Of a DNA stretch of 64,000 bases, positions 56,254-64,000 are shown one piece after another; the stretch's first letter is position 1, and each line of letters begins with the position of its first letter. The notes under the pieces were generated by a model. That model was not told the origin of the DNA. It searched no databases and saw only the letters and a program-made list of their open reading frames with translations. The position numbers and the translations under genes were made by a program. This DNA is from CAIMUX01 sp964473865 (lineage in GTDB: Bacteria; Eisenbacteria; RBG-16-71-46; CAIMUX01): assembly GCA_964473865.1 (NCBI GenBank), contig CAYYQN010000018.1:22412-86411 (forward strand), read 5' to 3'.

Positions 56254-57594
56254 CTAGGCGAAGAGTGTCTCGACCCTGTTGATCGCGCGAGGCAGGCAGA
56301 AGGCCACAACGCGGTCTCCGGGTTCGATGACCGTCTCGCCGGTGGCAATGAAGTCCTCCCCGCCGCGGTGGACCGCCCCGAGTGCCGCGTCGCGCGGCAG
56401 ATCGAGCTTGCGGATCGGAGCGCGGGTGATGCGCGAACCCGCCCGGGCTTCGAGTTCGATGATGATCGCGTCGACTCCAGGGATCGACGCCAGATTCTGC
56501 ACATTGCTCGTTCGCAGAAACCTCAGGATGGCATCGACGGTAAGCAGTTTCTTGCTCACCACCGCATCCAGGCCGATGGTCGGGGTGATCGGGAGATACT
56601 CGGTCCGGTTGACCAGCGCGATCGTGCGCGGTACCTGGAGATGGCGAGCGACCAGGGTGGCGATGATGTTCGTCTCGTCGTCGCCCGTCACGGCGACGAA
56701 AGCGTCCATGTCGGTGATCCCTTCCACCGCCAGGAGATCCATGTCGATCCCGTCGCCGTGAATCACCAGGGTATCCGGGAGGATCTCGGCCAGGCCATCC
56801 GAGCGATCGGAGCGGCTCTCGATCAGCTTCACCGACATCTCCTTCTGCAGGGCGCGCGCCGCGAGCTGGCCGACGAGCCCCCCCCCGAGGATCATCACGT
56901 TGCGGATGTTGACGACGTCCTTCCCGAGCCGGCGGATGACCTCGCTGGCGGCCTCGCGCAACGACAGGATGAAGATCTGGTCACCCGCGAAGAGATAGTC
57001 CTTCCCCCCCGGGATGATCGTCTTCTGTTTCCGAGCCACGGCCACGATGCGGGTGGGCGTCCCTTCGAGGAGCTGCCAGGCTTCCATCAGGGGTCGGCCG
57101 AGCACGGGGGCGTCGGTCTCGAGCCGGATCCCCAGAAGCTGGATCGCGCCGTCGGCGAACTCGAGGACGTCGGTGGCCTGGCTCTGGCGAATGAGCCGGA
57201 CGACGGCGTCGGCCGCTTCTCGCTCCGGGTGGATGATCAGATCGGGGCCGAGCGCCTCTACGGGGTGTTCGAAGCCGGGTTCGAGGAACTCCAGGCTCCG
57301 CATTCTGGCGATCTTGCGGGGGACGCCCGCCAGCCGTGCGATCTGGCAGGCCAGGAGGTTCACCTCGTCGGAGCTCGTCAATGCGGCCAGCACGTCGGCG
57401 GAGTCGAGACCCGCCTTGCGCAGCGTGGCCGGGCTGGAAGCGGACCCGGAGACGATCAGGGCGTCGAGTTGTTCTTCGGCCCGCCGCAGTTTTTCCGGGT
57501 CGCGCTCGACGAGCGTGAGGTCGTGCCCCTCCCCGGAGAGCTTCTTGGTCAGGTGGAAGCCGACATCGCCAGCTCCCAGGATCAGGATCTTCAT
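56254..57594 (-). CDS. trkA: Trk system potassium uptake regulator TrkA
   Basis: 446 residues. The ATG at 57594 follows GAGGGAGTCCAG and starts with the Rossmann motif MKILILGAGDVGFHLTKKLS. A second NAD-binding half begins near 230 (VMILGGGLVGQLAARALQ). Each RCK_N is followed by an RCK_C domain (DAPVLGRPLMEAWQLL; RITRAPIRKLDLPRDAALG), the full duplicated TrkA layout. DDETNIIATLVAR is the usual end of an RCK_N. TrkA binds NAD(H)/ATP and opens TrkH. It is cytoplasmic and co-transcribed with trkH. The upstream 290 bases contain the 34-bp repeat at 57815-57848. Confidence 0.95.
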   Translation of the reverse strand: MKILILGAGDVGFHLTKKLSGEGHDLTLVERDPEKLRRAEEQLDALIVSGSASSPATLRKAGLDSADVLAALTSSDEVNLLACQIARLAGVPRKIARMRSLEFLEPGFEHPVEALGPDLIIHPEREAADAVVRLIRQSQATDVLEFADGAIQLLGIRLETDAPVLGRPLMEAWQLLEGTPTRIVAVARKQKTIIPGGKDYLFAGDQIFILSLREAASEVIRRLGKDVVNIRNVMILGGGLVGQLAARALQKEMSVKLIESRSDRSDGLAEILPDTLVIHGDGIDMDLLAVEGITDMDAFVAVTGDDETNIIATLVARHLQVPRTIALVNRTEYLPITPTIGLDAVVSKKLLTVDAILRFLRTSNVQNLASIPGVDAIIIELEARAGSRITRAPIRKLDLPRDAALGAVHRGGEDFIATGETVIEPGDRVVAFCLPRAINRVETLFA

Positions 57595-57814
57595 CTGGAC
57601 TCCCTCGATCCTGTATTCATGGTCGAGACACGATCCCGGTTTGCCAGGAGCGCGAACCCGGAACAGTGTAGCGCAGATGGGAGCGCCACCATCGCTTTGC
57701 CGCAACCGCTTGGGAGCCGTGGTGGTTGACCCGCCTGGCGCGCCGACTCTACACTTCGACGTCCGGGGCCCGCGGGTCGGCGAAGGCCGCGTTTTACCGA
57801 CCGGCGCGCTGGGC

Positions 57815-57848
57815 GCGGTTTGCGCCGCGGAGGATTGCCGGATCAGGG
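57815..57848 (+). repeat. Third copy of the inverted-repeat family
   Basis: 34 bases match the reverse complement of 6912-6945 at 32 positions, including the whole 18-mer AGGATTGCCGGATCAGGG (57831-57848). Only one end is present here, so it is a half-element. It lies in the gap between trkA and the MBL hydrolase gene. Confidence 0.65.
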
Positions 57849-57886
57849 TTGAGCGCATCGGCCAATCGCCGACGGGGAGCGCCTCG

Positions 57887-58731
57887 ATGAGGAGAGTGCT
57901 GATCGTTGCTGTCGTGCTCGTGGTGGTTCTGGCTGCCGTCGGGGCGGCGCTCTATGGAAGGACCGTCCGTTTCTTCCGGCAGACTCAGACCGTGGTCGTC
58001 GATCCCCAACTCCGGATCTACCTCGGCGGCGGGGGGAACTCGTCATCCTGGTCTCCGAGAACGGCGCCAAGGCGCTGGTCGTGGACACCAAGATGGGCCG
58101 TTCGGCCCAGACCCTGCGCGCGGCGGTCCACGCGGACAGCCTCATCGTCGTCAACACGCATCTGCACTCCGATCACACGGGCGGCAATCGGCTGTTTCCG
58201 GAGGCATATGTGGTCGCCGGCGCCTACACCCGCGAACAGTGGACCAAAGCGGTTCCCCGGGCGAAGTATCCCGACCGGACGCTCCTGCCCGGTGAGGAGA
58301 TCACGTTTCCGGTCGGAGCCGAGCGGGTGCGGGTGCGCAATCTGGGGCGCGGGCACACCCATGATGACGTGGTGGTCTATCTGGAGAACCACAAGCTGCT
58401 CCTTACCGGGGATCTGGTCTTTCGGAACAGTCATCCGTTTCTCCTGACAAGGGACGGTTGCCGCGTGGACTCCTGGATGCGGGCGCTGCACGAAGCCGAT
58501 TCGCTCTTTTCCGAGGTGCGCACTCTCGTTGCCGGCCACGGCGCACTGGCGGACCAAAGCGCCCTCCAGGAGATGCGCGACTACTTCGTGTCGGCGCGCG
58601 AGGCAGCCGGGGACGCGGAGAAGGTGGCCGCGCTCAAGCAGAAGTACCGCGATCGTCTTTCCATTCCCGGTGTCACGGGAATGGAGAAGACGGTGACGTT
58701 TGTGGCGACGGAGCAGACGGCGAAACCCTGA
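57887..58731 (+). pseudogene. MBL-fold metallo-hydrolase, frameshifted at a G6 run
   Basis: The frame from the ATG at 57887 encodes a membrane anchor (MRRVLIVAVVLVVVLAAVGA) and runs to LRIYLGGGGNS; the remainder of the enzyme is in the next frame from ~58036. Adding one G to GGGGGG at 58031-58036 restores LGGGGELVILVSENGAKALV and joins both parts into ~280 residues. The zinc site is intact: NTHLHSDHTGG (HxHxDH), YVVAGAYTREQW, GRGHTHDDVVVYL, LLTGDLVF and VAGHGAL. Family members hydrolyse beta-lactams, glyoxalase thioesters or related substrates; the single N-terminal helix implies a periplasmic, membrane-anchored enzyme. It is either a recent frameshift, a homopolymer sequencing error, or slippage-expressed. 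Confidence 0.8.
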
Positions 58732-58894
58732 ACGGCTCCGTGGTCTGACGACGCGAGCGGTACTCGTCCGCTGAACCGGGCCGGCATTACGAAGAGGGCG
58801 GCTGCTTCGGGAACGGGGGAGCCGCCGCGGGCTTGAGCGGCGCGGGCAGATCGGTGTCCATCGCTCCCCTGTCGCGTCTCGATTCCCCCCTCCG

Positions 58895-58927
58895 CGTAAC
58901 TCGCAGGTAACGCCGATCGGTCAATCT
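58895..58927 (+). promoter_or_regulatory. GTAAC direct-repeat box upstream of LVIVD gene
   Basis: CGTAAC (58895-58900) and GGTAAC (58906-58911), 11-base period, then ten bases to CAATCT (58922-58927). Aligned to 21927-21959 the flanks also agree (CGGTC.ATC..CC). It is 132 bases before the ATG. Confidence 0.45.
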
Positions 58928-59058
58928 TCCATCGTTCCTCGCGAAGAGGCTGCACCGGATCGGACGCCGTCTCATCAGGAGGCGCAGAGGCCATCGAGCC
59001 ACGTCGTTCTCCATGTCGAGGAGTGGCCATAGAAGCAGGCCAGGAACGGAGGACTCCC

Positions 59059-61257
59059 ATGAGAAGACATGCTCACGATGCGACCGCCGCGAAGGGCCGC
59101 CTGATCGGGCTGGCCCTGGCCGCCGTTCTCGGCGGGTGGCCCGTCGCCACGCACGCTCAAGACTGCATCGATTACGGAACCTTGCCCCATCGGATTGGCC
59201 AAGGTGAGCTCTACGGGGCCCGCAACCTGGCAGTGGCAGGCGACCTCGCGTACGCGGTGTGCGGCCAGTTCGGATTCCGGATCGCCGACATCAGCGATCC
59301 TGCCGCGCCGATGGAGATCGGGTACGCTGCAACCGGTGACTACTGCGACGACGTGGCGGTCCAGGGGCCCCACGCCTATGTCGCCGATCGCGGGGCCGGC
59401 GTGAGGATCCTTGACGTCTCGGATCCCGCTCAGCCGCAGACGGTCAACACGATCCCAACGCCCGGGTACGCCTGGGGGGTGGACCTGGGTGGCGATCTGC
59501 TCTACATCGCCTACTCCTCGGCCCTGGCCGTGGCTGATGTGAGCGATCCGGCAAACGCCTCGATCATCGGGTCGATCCCGCTGAGCGGCTATCCTCAGGA
59601 TGTAGTCTATGCTGGAGGATTCGCCTTCGTGGCCGCCGGCAACGCCGGCCTCCAGCTCGTCGATGTCTCGACCCCGACCTCGCCCGTGCTGGTTGGCTCG
59701 CTTTCACTGCCGGGAAACGCCTATGACCTGGAGATCCGCGGAAGCACCGTCTATCTGGGCACCCTGTCCGACGGGCTGTTCATCATCGATGTCTCGACTC
59801 CTTCCACCCCGTTGCTCGTGGGGTCGTTCGACCTCACCGAGGGGGAGATGTGGATCGAACGCCTGGCGGTCGCGGAGCCGTATGTCTTCCTGGCAACGAA
59901 CTGGGGCCTCCTGATCGTGGATGCGAGTGAACCCGCCGCTCCATCTTTCGCCAACCGGATCCAGACCGGCGGGCTCGGCACGTCCCTCGGCGTCGCTCTC
60001 GCGGGCTCGCTGGCGTACATGGTTGCCGATGATTCCGGCATTCAGGTGATCAATGTGACGGATCCAGGTGCATGCGCTCGGACGGGGAAGGTGCTCGGCT
60101 CCGACTGGGTCACCGATGTCGCGGTGGAGGGAGATCTGGCCTACGTGACGTCGCACCTCGGGGGGCTCACGATCTTCGACCTCAGCGTTCCTGATGCGCC
60201 TGCGACGGTCGGCTCCATCGACCCCTACAGCGGCGCCACCTACGTCGCGCTGGACGGGCAATACGCCGTCGTCCTGCACGACAGCGGGAATCTCCAGGTG
60301 GTGGACGTGCTCGATCCCGCGCAGCCGCAGGTCGTAGGTGGCTACGATCTCACGGGCCCGCCGGCCGGATTGTCAGTGAGCGACCACTACGCCTTTGTTC
60401 CCGTCGACTGGAACGGGGTCCTGATCATCGATCTCCATGTTCCGAGCAACCCACACCTTCTGGGCACGGTGGCAGGTGAGCTCGAGGCGCCGGCGCAGAT
60501 CGTCGCCGACTTCCCATGGGTGTATGTGAACGACGCCTGGAACGGGCTCCGGGTCATCGACGCCAGCGAACCGTACGACCCGGAGGTCGTCTGGGAGGAC
60601 TACGACACCGCCGGCGCGCCTGCGTTGCACGGCAACCGCCTCTACGTCGCGGGCGGGGTCCAGGGACTGATGGTGTTCGACGTGACCGATCCTGCCTTGC
60701 CGGACCTTCTGACGGAGGTCGGCCGTCCCGGAGAGGCCGTCGAGATGGCGGTCGCGGGGGAGTATCTCTACGCCACTGGCAGCTCGCTCTCGGTGTTGGA
60801 TCTGGCCAATCCGGACGCACCAGTCTACGCCGGAGCCACTGAGCCGGAGGGGGTGCCGCACGCGATGGCTTTCTCCGAGCACCGTGTGTACCAGGCCGCG
60901 GAGGCCGGTGGCCTGGAGATCTACCTCCGTCATTGCGGGTCCGATCCCGCCGCGGTGGGCGATCCGGTCTGGCTGAGCGCGGTGAGTAGCGACCTGGTTG
61001 TCCGACCCAATCCGTTTGCTCCGCAGACCTCGATGTCGTTCACGCAAGCGGCGGCGGGAGCCGTGGACCTGTCCGTCTACGACGTGGCCGGCCGCCACCT
61101 GACCACCCTGATCCACGGGTTTCGCCCCGCGGGAAGGCACGCCGCACTCTGGGATGGACGCGATGCGGGCGGACATCAGGTCCCGGCTGGGGTCTGCTTC
61201 GCGCGGCTCGAGGTGGGTGCGGAGGTGCGAGTGAGTCGAATCGTGCGAGTCGAGTAG
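59059..61257 (+). CDS. Secreted LVIVD-repeat beta-propeller protein with FlgD-like C-terminus
   Basis: 732 residues. The ATG at 59059 follows AACGGAGGACTCCC. Signal core LIGLALAAVLGGWPVATHAQ. The mature chain begins D-C-I-D-Y, then about 14 LVIVD repeats (GFRIADISDPAAPMEIG, GVRILDVSDPAQPQTVN, GLQLVDVSTPTSPVLVG, GLTIFDLSVPDAPATVG). The last blade ends with RHC, the conserved closing cysteine. FlgD-like tail YDVAGRHLTTL ... WDGRDAGG ... GVCFARLE, where Cys replaces the usual Tyr (GVYFARL). It has a GTAAC box upstream that is shared with the gene at 22046, so the two may be co-regulated. Function unknown. Confidence 0.9.
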   Translation: MRRHAHDATAAKGRLIGLALAAVLGGWPVATHAQDCIDYGTLPHRIGQGELYGARNLAVAGDLAYAVCGQFGFRIADISDPAAPMEIGYAATGDYCDDVAVQGPHAYVADRGAGVRILDVSDPAQPQTVNTIPTPGYAWGVDLGGDLLYIAYSSALAVADVSDPANASIIGSIPLSGYPQDVVYAGGFAFVAAGNAGLQLVDVSTPTSPVLVGSLSLPGNAYDLEIRGSTVYLGTLSDGLFIIDVSTPSTPLLVGSFDLTEGEMWIERLAVAEPYVFLATNWGLLIVDASEPAAPSFANRIQTGGLGTSLGVALAGSLAYMVADDSGIQVINVTDPGACARTGKVLGSDWVTDVAVEGDLAYVTSHLGGLTIFDLSVPDAPATVGSIDPYSGATYVALDGQYAVVLHDSGNLQVVDVLDPAQPQVVGGYDLTGPPAGLSVSDHYAFVPVDWNGVLIIDLHVPSNPHLLGTVAGELEAPAQIVADFPWVYVNDAWNGLRVIDASEPYDPEVVWEDYDTAGAPALHGNRLYVAGGVQGLMVFDVTDPALPDLLTEVGRPGEAVEMAVAGEYLYATGSSLSVLDLANPDAPVYAGATEPEGVPHAMAFSEHRVYQAAEAGGLEIYLRHCGSDPAAVGDPVWLSAVSSDLVVRPNPFAPQTSMSFTQAAAGAVDLSVYDVAGRHLTTLIHGFRPAGRHAALWDGRDAGGHQVPAGVCFARLEVGAEVRVSRIVRVE

Positions 61258-61535
61258 GCGCGGGGTGCATCCCACCCGCCCAAGCGCAGCACGCCCGAGT
61301 CCAGAGGGTGTCCCGCCCGAAAGTGGGCCGCGCAGGCACTGAAAGGAGGTCGAATAGACCGCCGGGCAGAGGCCGAGCTTCATGGTAGGCGGGGGTGCGG
61401 GCCCCGGGGACGGCTCGCCGGATCAGTTCTGAAACCACCCGGCGCCGCTCGGCGCCCTCCGCTGGCCGCAGCGAAGCGCGATGTGCCTCGGCCAGATCAC
61501 TTGACCCTGCGGGGCCGGACTCTCTCATCTGCAGG

Positions 61536-62492
61536 TCATGGCGCCATGGCCGGACCGGCCGGGGCGGCGGATTCCATCCGCGCCAGGAGCGCGCGCTGCG
61601 CCTCGGCCCGGGGATTGGCGGGCCAGACTTCCAGCGAACGCCGCAGGTGGGCGATGGCCGACGGTCGTTCGCCCAAGCCCGCTTCCAGCGCGCCCAGTTC
61701 CCCGGCCAGCCTGGCCGACTCCCGATCGCGGCGTGCCTGTCCGCGAAGGATATCGAGACCGTAGCCGGCGAGGTCCGACTCGTCGATGCGGCCAGCCAGG
61801 GCCTGTTCGACCCGGCGAACGTCGGCCGAGTCCGTCACCGTATTCCGGGCTTCGAGGAGCATGCGCCGGTAAGGCCAGGTCACGTCATCCCTGAGTCGCA
61901 GCGCTTCGCGGTAGGCGTCCCGGGCCCGGGGCAGATCGCCGGTCTCCGCGTAGAGCTCTCCCAGGCAGCGGTGGCCCAATTCGGGATCGCCGCCTTGCCC
62001 AAGCGCGTCCAGGTATTGCGCGATGGCCCGCGGCTTGTTCCCTTCGCGGCGCAGCAGATCCGCCAGGTTATACAGAATCACGGCCCGCTGCCTCGGGCTC
62101 TCCTCTAGCGCCTCGCGCAGCAGCGCCTCGCCGTCGCGGTAGTGGCCGAGTTGCACCAGCGCGATGGCCGAGTTCACCCGCGCCCGTACGCTCGTCGGAT
62201 CGACGCGGAGCGCCTCCGAGTACCATCGCAGGGCTTGCGGAAAGTCCCTCTGCCGGAGCATGACGTCCCCGTTGTCGAGAAACCCGCGCGCCTCCGTCTG
62301 CACGCCGCTTCGGGAGAGCTTCTGCAGCCATGGAGGGTTGAAGATGGCGATCACCATGAATACGAAGAGCGAGGCCCAGACGCTCAGGATCGCCCAGACC
62401 GCCAGGTCGCGGCCCCGGCCGGGCCGGTGTCCGCCGCCGGCGCTTTGGTCCCGCTGAGGGCTAGCAGGTGCTGTGGAGGATGAAGAGGACAT
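61536..62492 (-). CDS. Membrane-anchored TPR protein
   Basis: 318 residues. The ATG at 62492 lies 32 bases inside the end of the VanZ-Mth938 gene and follows GGGAAAGA. After a polar N-terminus one transmembrane helix is seen at ~30-53 (AVWAILSVWASLFVFMVIAI), then about six TPR units of the form ...AL.WYSEALRVDP, YRDGEALLREALEESPRQRA, PRARDAYREALRLRDDVTWP, SAIAHLRRSLEVWPANPRAE. The TPR part is probably periplasmic and binds partner proteins. The overlap with the upstream gene implies a functional pair, perhaps in envelope assembly. Confidence 0.85.
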   Translation of the reverse strand: MSSSSSTAPASPQRDQSAGGGHRPGRGRDLAVWAILSVWASLFVFMVIAIFNPPWLQKLSRSGVQTEARGFLDNGDVMLRQRDFPQALRWYSEALRVDPTSVRARVNSAIALVQLGHYRDGEALLREALEESPRQRAVILYNLADLLRREGNKPRAIAQYLDALGQGGDPELGHRCLGELYAETGDLPRARDAYREALRLRDDVTWPYRRMLLEARNTVTDSADVRRVEQALAGRIDESDLAGYGLDILRGQARRDRESARLAGELGALEAGLGERPSAIAHLRRSLEVWPANPRAEAQRALLARMESAAPAGPAMAP

Positions 62493-63723
62493 TCTTTCCC
62501 TGCCGCCTCAGCTCGTTGAAGTACGAGCACGCGTCTCGCGTGTTGACGATGATGACCTGGGTGCCTCGTCCGGTGACCGGGTTGTAGAGGAACTGGGACC
62601 CGGACGCCAGGGGAAATCCCTTGCCGCCTTCTTCCCGGTATCCGGAGCCGATCAGCAGGATGTCGGGACGCGCCCGGAAGAAGTAGGCCCGATCCCGGTC
62701 GTTGAACTGGTGCTTCTTGTCGACCGGACGGAAGGTTCCGTTCGGCCGGGCCATGACGTCGAAGAACGGCACGGGGATCCCCTTGTAGATCGTCATCCCG
62801 TATCGGTGGAAGCCGATCTGGTCGTGGCGGTGGACGACGCCGCTGACGCCCAGGGACAGAACAAGGGCGGCGCCGGCGGCGACCAGGACCCGCCCTCCCC
62901 AGCGAGTCCGGCTGAGGTGGAGGAGAGCCAGGAAGGCCGCCGAGGCGACGACGACGCAGAGCACGATGGTCCCGACGTACCGGTACTCGGTGAGCAAGGA
63001 GCTGACATAGAGAAACACCACGACCGTGAAGAACTCCAGGATCCAGACGCTGGGAGCGTGACGGAAGTAGCCGGCGATGGTGGAGTGCCGCAGGTTCGAC
63101 CAGGCTCGGCGGCCGAAGGCGGTCGGCTCCCACACCAGCAGCAGAACGGTCATGCCGGTGAACGCGCCCCAGGCGTCCTTGGCGATGTCGCTCATGTCGA
63201 AGACGCGATTGCTGAGCAGGAGCTGAAACCCCTCGTCAAGGGCGGAGCAGGCCAGAGCCAGCCCGAGGGTAACCAGGAGGTACCGGGCGGCCGATACACC
63301 CCGGGGCCGCAGGTCCCGATAGGTCATGTAGGCGAAGATCCCGTAGGCGAGGTAGTGCCAGTTCTGTTGGAGCTCATAGAAGCGGTGCCCGAAGTAGATG
63401 TCCGCCATCCGTTGCGCAAGCGCGATCATGGCCAGGCCAACCAGTCCGGCCAGCACCACTCGTCGGGTCATCCGTCGCCGGAAGACCGCGATAACCGCCA
63501 GGATCAAGATCCCCGCCAATGCGGGAACGATCGGTACCGAACCATCTCCCACGGGCAGGGTGGAGCTGGAGAGTCGGCCGATTGCGTCCTGGAGGAATCT
63601 CCGCAGCAGAAGGAAGGGGGTCGCCACCAGCAGCAGGCCGTAGAGGTGGACGTGCAGCCGCGTCGAGTGGATTCCCGACGGGATCGGAGACGACTGCTGG
63701 CGCCTGCGCGTGGTTCCGCCCAT
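62461..63723 (-). CDS. VanZ-like membrane protein fused to an Mth938-like domain
   Basis: 420 residues from the ATG at 63723 (AGGGGAGTC upstream). Residues ~20-285 contain seven or eight hydrophobic segments with the VanZ signature SALDEGFQLLLSNRVFDMSD, then IAKDAWG. From ~300 the chain changes to a soluble alpha/beta domain: HRYGMTIYKGIPVPFFDVMA, FRARPDILLIGSGYREEGGK, VIIVNTRDACSYFNELRRQG, and finally NVLFILHSTC. This matches the Mth938/DUF498 (NDUFAF3-like) fold, including the 'P..L.IG.G' strand and the closing H.TC. VanZ proteins are envelope proteins linked to glycopeptide resistance; the Mth938 fold has no settled activity in bacteria. The gene overlaps the TPR gene. Confidence 0.85.
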   Translation of the reverse strand: MGGTTRRRQQSSPIPSGIHSTRLHVHLYGLLLVATPFLLLRRFLQDAIGRLSSSTLPVGDGSVPIVPALAGILILAVIAVFRRRMTRRVVLAGLVGLAMIALAQRMADIYFGHRFYELQQNWHYLAYGIFAYMTYRDLRPRGVSAARYLLVTLGLALACSALDEGFQLLLSNRVFDMSDIAKDAWGAFTGMTVLLLVWEPTAFGRRAWSNLRHSTIAGYFRHAPSVWILEFFTVVVFLYVSSLLTEYRYVGTIVLCVVVASAAFLALLHLSRTRWGGRVLVAAGAALVLSLGVSGVVHRHDQIGFHRYGMTIYKGIPVPFFDVMARPNGTFRPVDKKHQFNDRDRAYFFRARPDILLIGSGYREEGGKGFPLASGSQFLYNPVTGRGTQVIIVNTRDACSYFNELRRQGKNVLFILHSTC

Positions 63724-63915
63724 GACTCCCCTGGCAGGTCGGATGATGCAGATTCGAGCATAGCCCGCGGGCCGCGGCCGGGGCAAGGGTTGGCTTGCTC
63801 GCCTCCGGGAAGTCGGCACGGGATCGACGGAACGGAGTCTGTCTTGCGGGTGAAGGGAATGGGAATCGACAGGAAGCGATCGACAGCCGGACGGGGTTCT
63901 CGGAAGGGATAGGCG
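63724..63915. other. Divergent intergenic region
   Basis: About 190 bases without a supported gene between the VanZ-Mth938 start (minus) and the promoter at 63916 (plus). Confidence 0.4.
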
Positions 63916-63944
63916 TTGCCAAAGCCTCGCCGGTGGCCTACAAT
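63916..63944 (+). promoter_or_regulatory. Sigma70-type promoter
   Basis: TTGCCA (63916-63921), a 17-base spacer, TACAAT (63939-63944); a start near 63951 would give a leader of ~23 bases to the possible TTG start at 63974. It reads off the right edge. Confidence 0.55.
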
Positions 63945-63973
63945 CGCGCCGCGTTTGCGAACGGGACGGTGAC

Positions 63974-64000
63974 TTGGCAGCGGACCTCTCTCCGGACGAA
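63974..64000 (+). CDS. Possible gene start, cut by the right edge
   Basis: TTG at 63974 after GACGGTGAC, with nine open codons (LAADLSPDE) to the window end, ~25 bases downstream of a good promoter. Too short to identify. Confidence 0.3.

Noticed and set aside
56146..57729. Plus-strand open frame of 527 codons opposite trkA
   Set aside because: Antisense shadow of a well-supported trkA; composition is that of a reverse-frame translation.
54781..57735. Identical 12-mer GGTTGACCCGCC on both sides of the trk genes, as if the operon were bounded by direct repeats
   Set aside because: A single 12-base GC-rich match is plausible by chance; no integrase, no inverted ends and no composition shift accompany it.

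Overview
The window is GC-rich and gene-dense, and it is dominated by large secreted proteins. At least ten end in a FlgD-like Ig sorting domain of the kind annotated as 'T9SS type A' (pattern: V..D..GR.VR.L ... WDGRD..G ... G.Y..R). Two others end in a PEP-CTERM tail. Add LVIVD and FG-GAP beta-propellers, a C25 (gingipain-type) protein, kinase/STAND/TPR regulators and Shine-Dalgarno sites of the GGAGG type. The set fits an uncultured high-GC member of the FCB group (Eisenbacteria/Krumholzibacteria-like). This placement is an inference from protein families; there is no rRNA in the window.

Layout. 1-4672 (minus): N-terminal ~1,557 codons of a Tc-toxin A-like protein that runs off the left edge. 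5316-6794 (plus): PLP-dependent decarboxylase, then a MITE-like inverted repeat (6912-7100). 7217-15415 (minus): an apparent regulatory and secretory operon of ECF sigma factor, Ser/Thr kinase-STAND-TPR protein, small secreted protein and zinc metalloprotease, with two 4-nt start/stop overlaps. 15737-16612 (minus): tri-heme cytochrome c. 17126-18895 (plus): beta-helix protein interrupted by one in-frame TGA that is followed by a bSECIS-like hairpin. 19032-21743: OmpA-like lipoprotein and three outer-membrane barrel genes, one of them a barrel/FlgD chimera. 22046-34129: PQQ/zincin giant, C25 protein and first LVIVD propeller. 34130-35060: decayed DNA with a DUF4143 ATPase remnant. 35061-40106 (minus): PEP-CTERM protein and a second sigma/kinase-STAND-TPR pair. 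40410-48616: FG-GAP protein, PEP-CTERM protein, sigma remnant, and an FG-GAP/D-Ala-D-Ala carboxypeptidase fusion. 48825-51837: secreted protein, lipoprotein, coiled-coil protein. 52203-61257: LVIVD propeller, TrkH/TrkA potassium uptake, frameshifted MBL hydrolase, third LVIVD propeller. 61536-63723: TPR membrane protein and a VanZ-Mth938 fusion. A promoter and possible gene start lie at the right edge.

How the genes fit together: most of the window encodes the cell surface and secretome (proteases, propellers, barrels), together with two sigma/kinase modules that could control it. The strongest candidate for something undescribed is the TGA-containing beta-helix gene. Its downstream hairpin carries a GGUC loop at the same distance from UGA as in E. 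coli fdhF, and readthrough would create a Sec-Pro-Trp-Cys motif. Other points of interest are the coupled sigma/kinase-STAND pairs, a shared GTAAC direct-repeat promoter box in front of two secreted-protein genes, and several unusual domain fusions.
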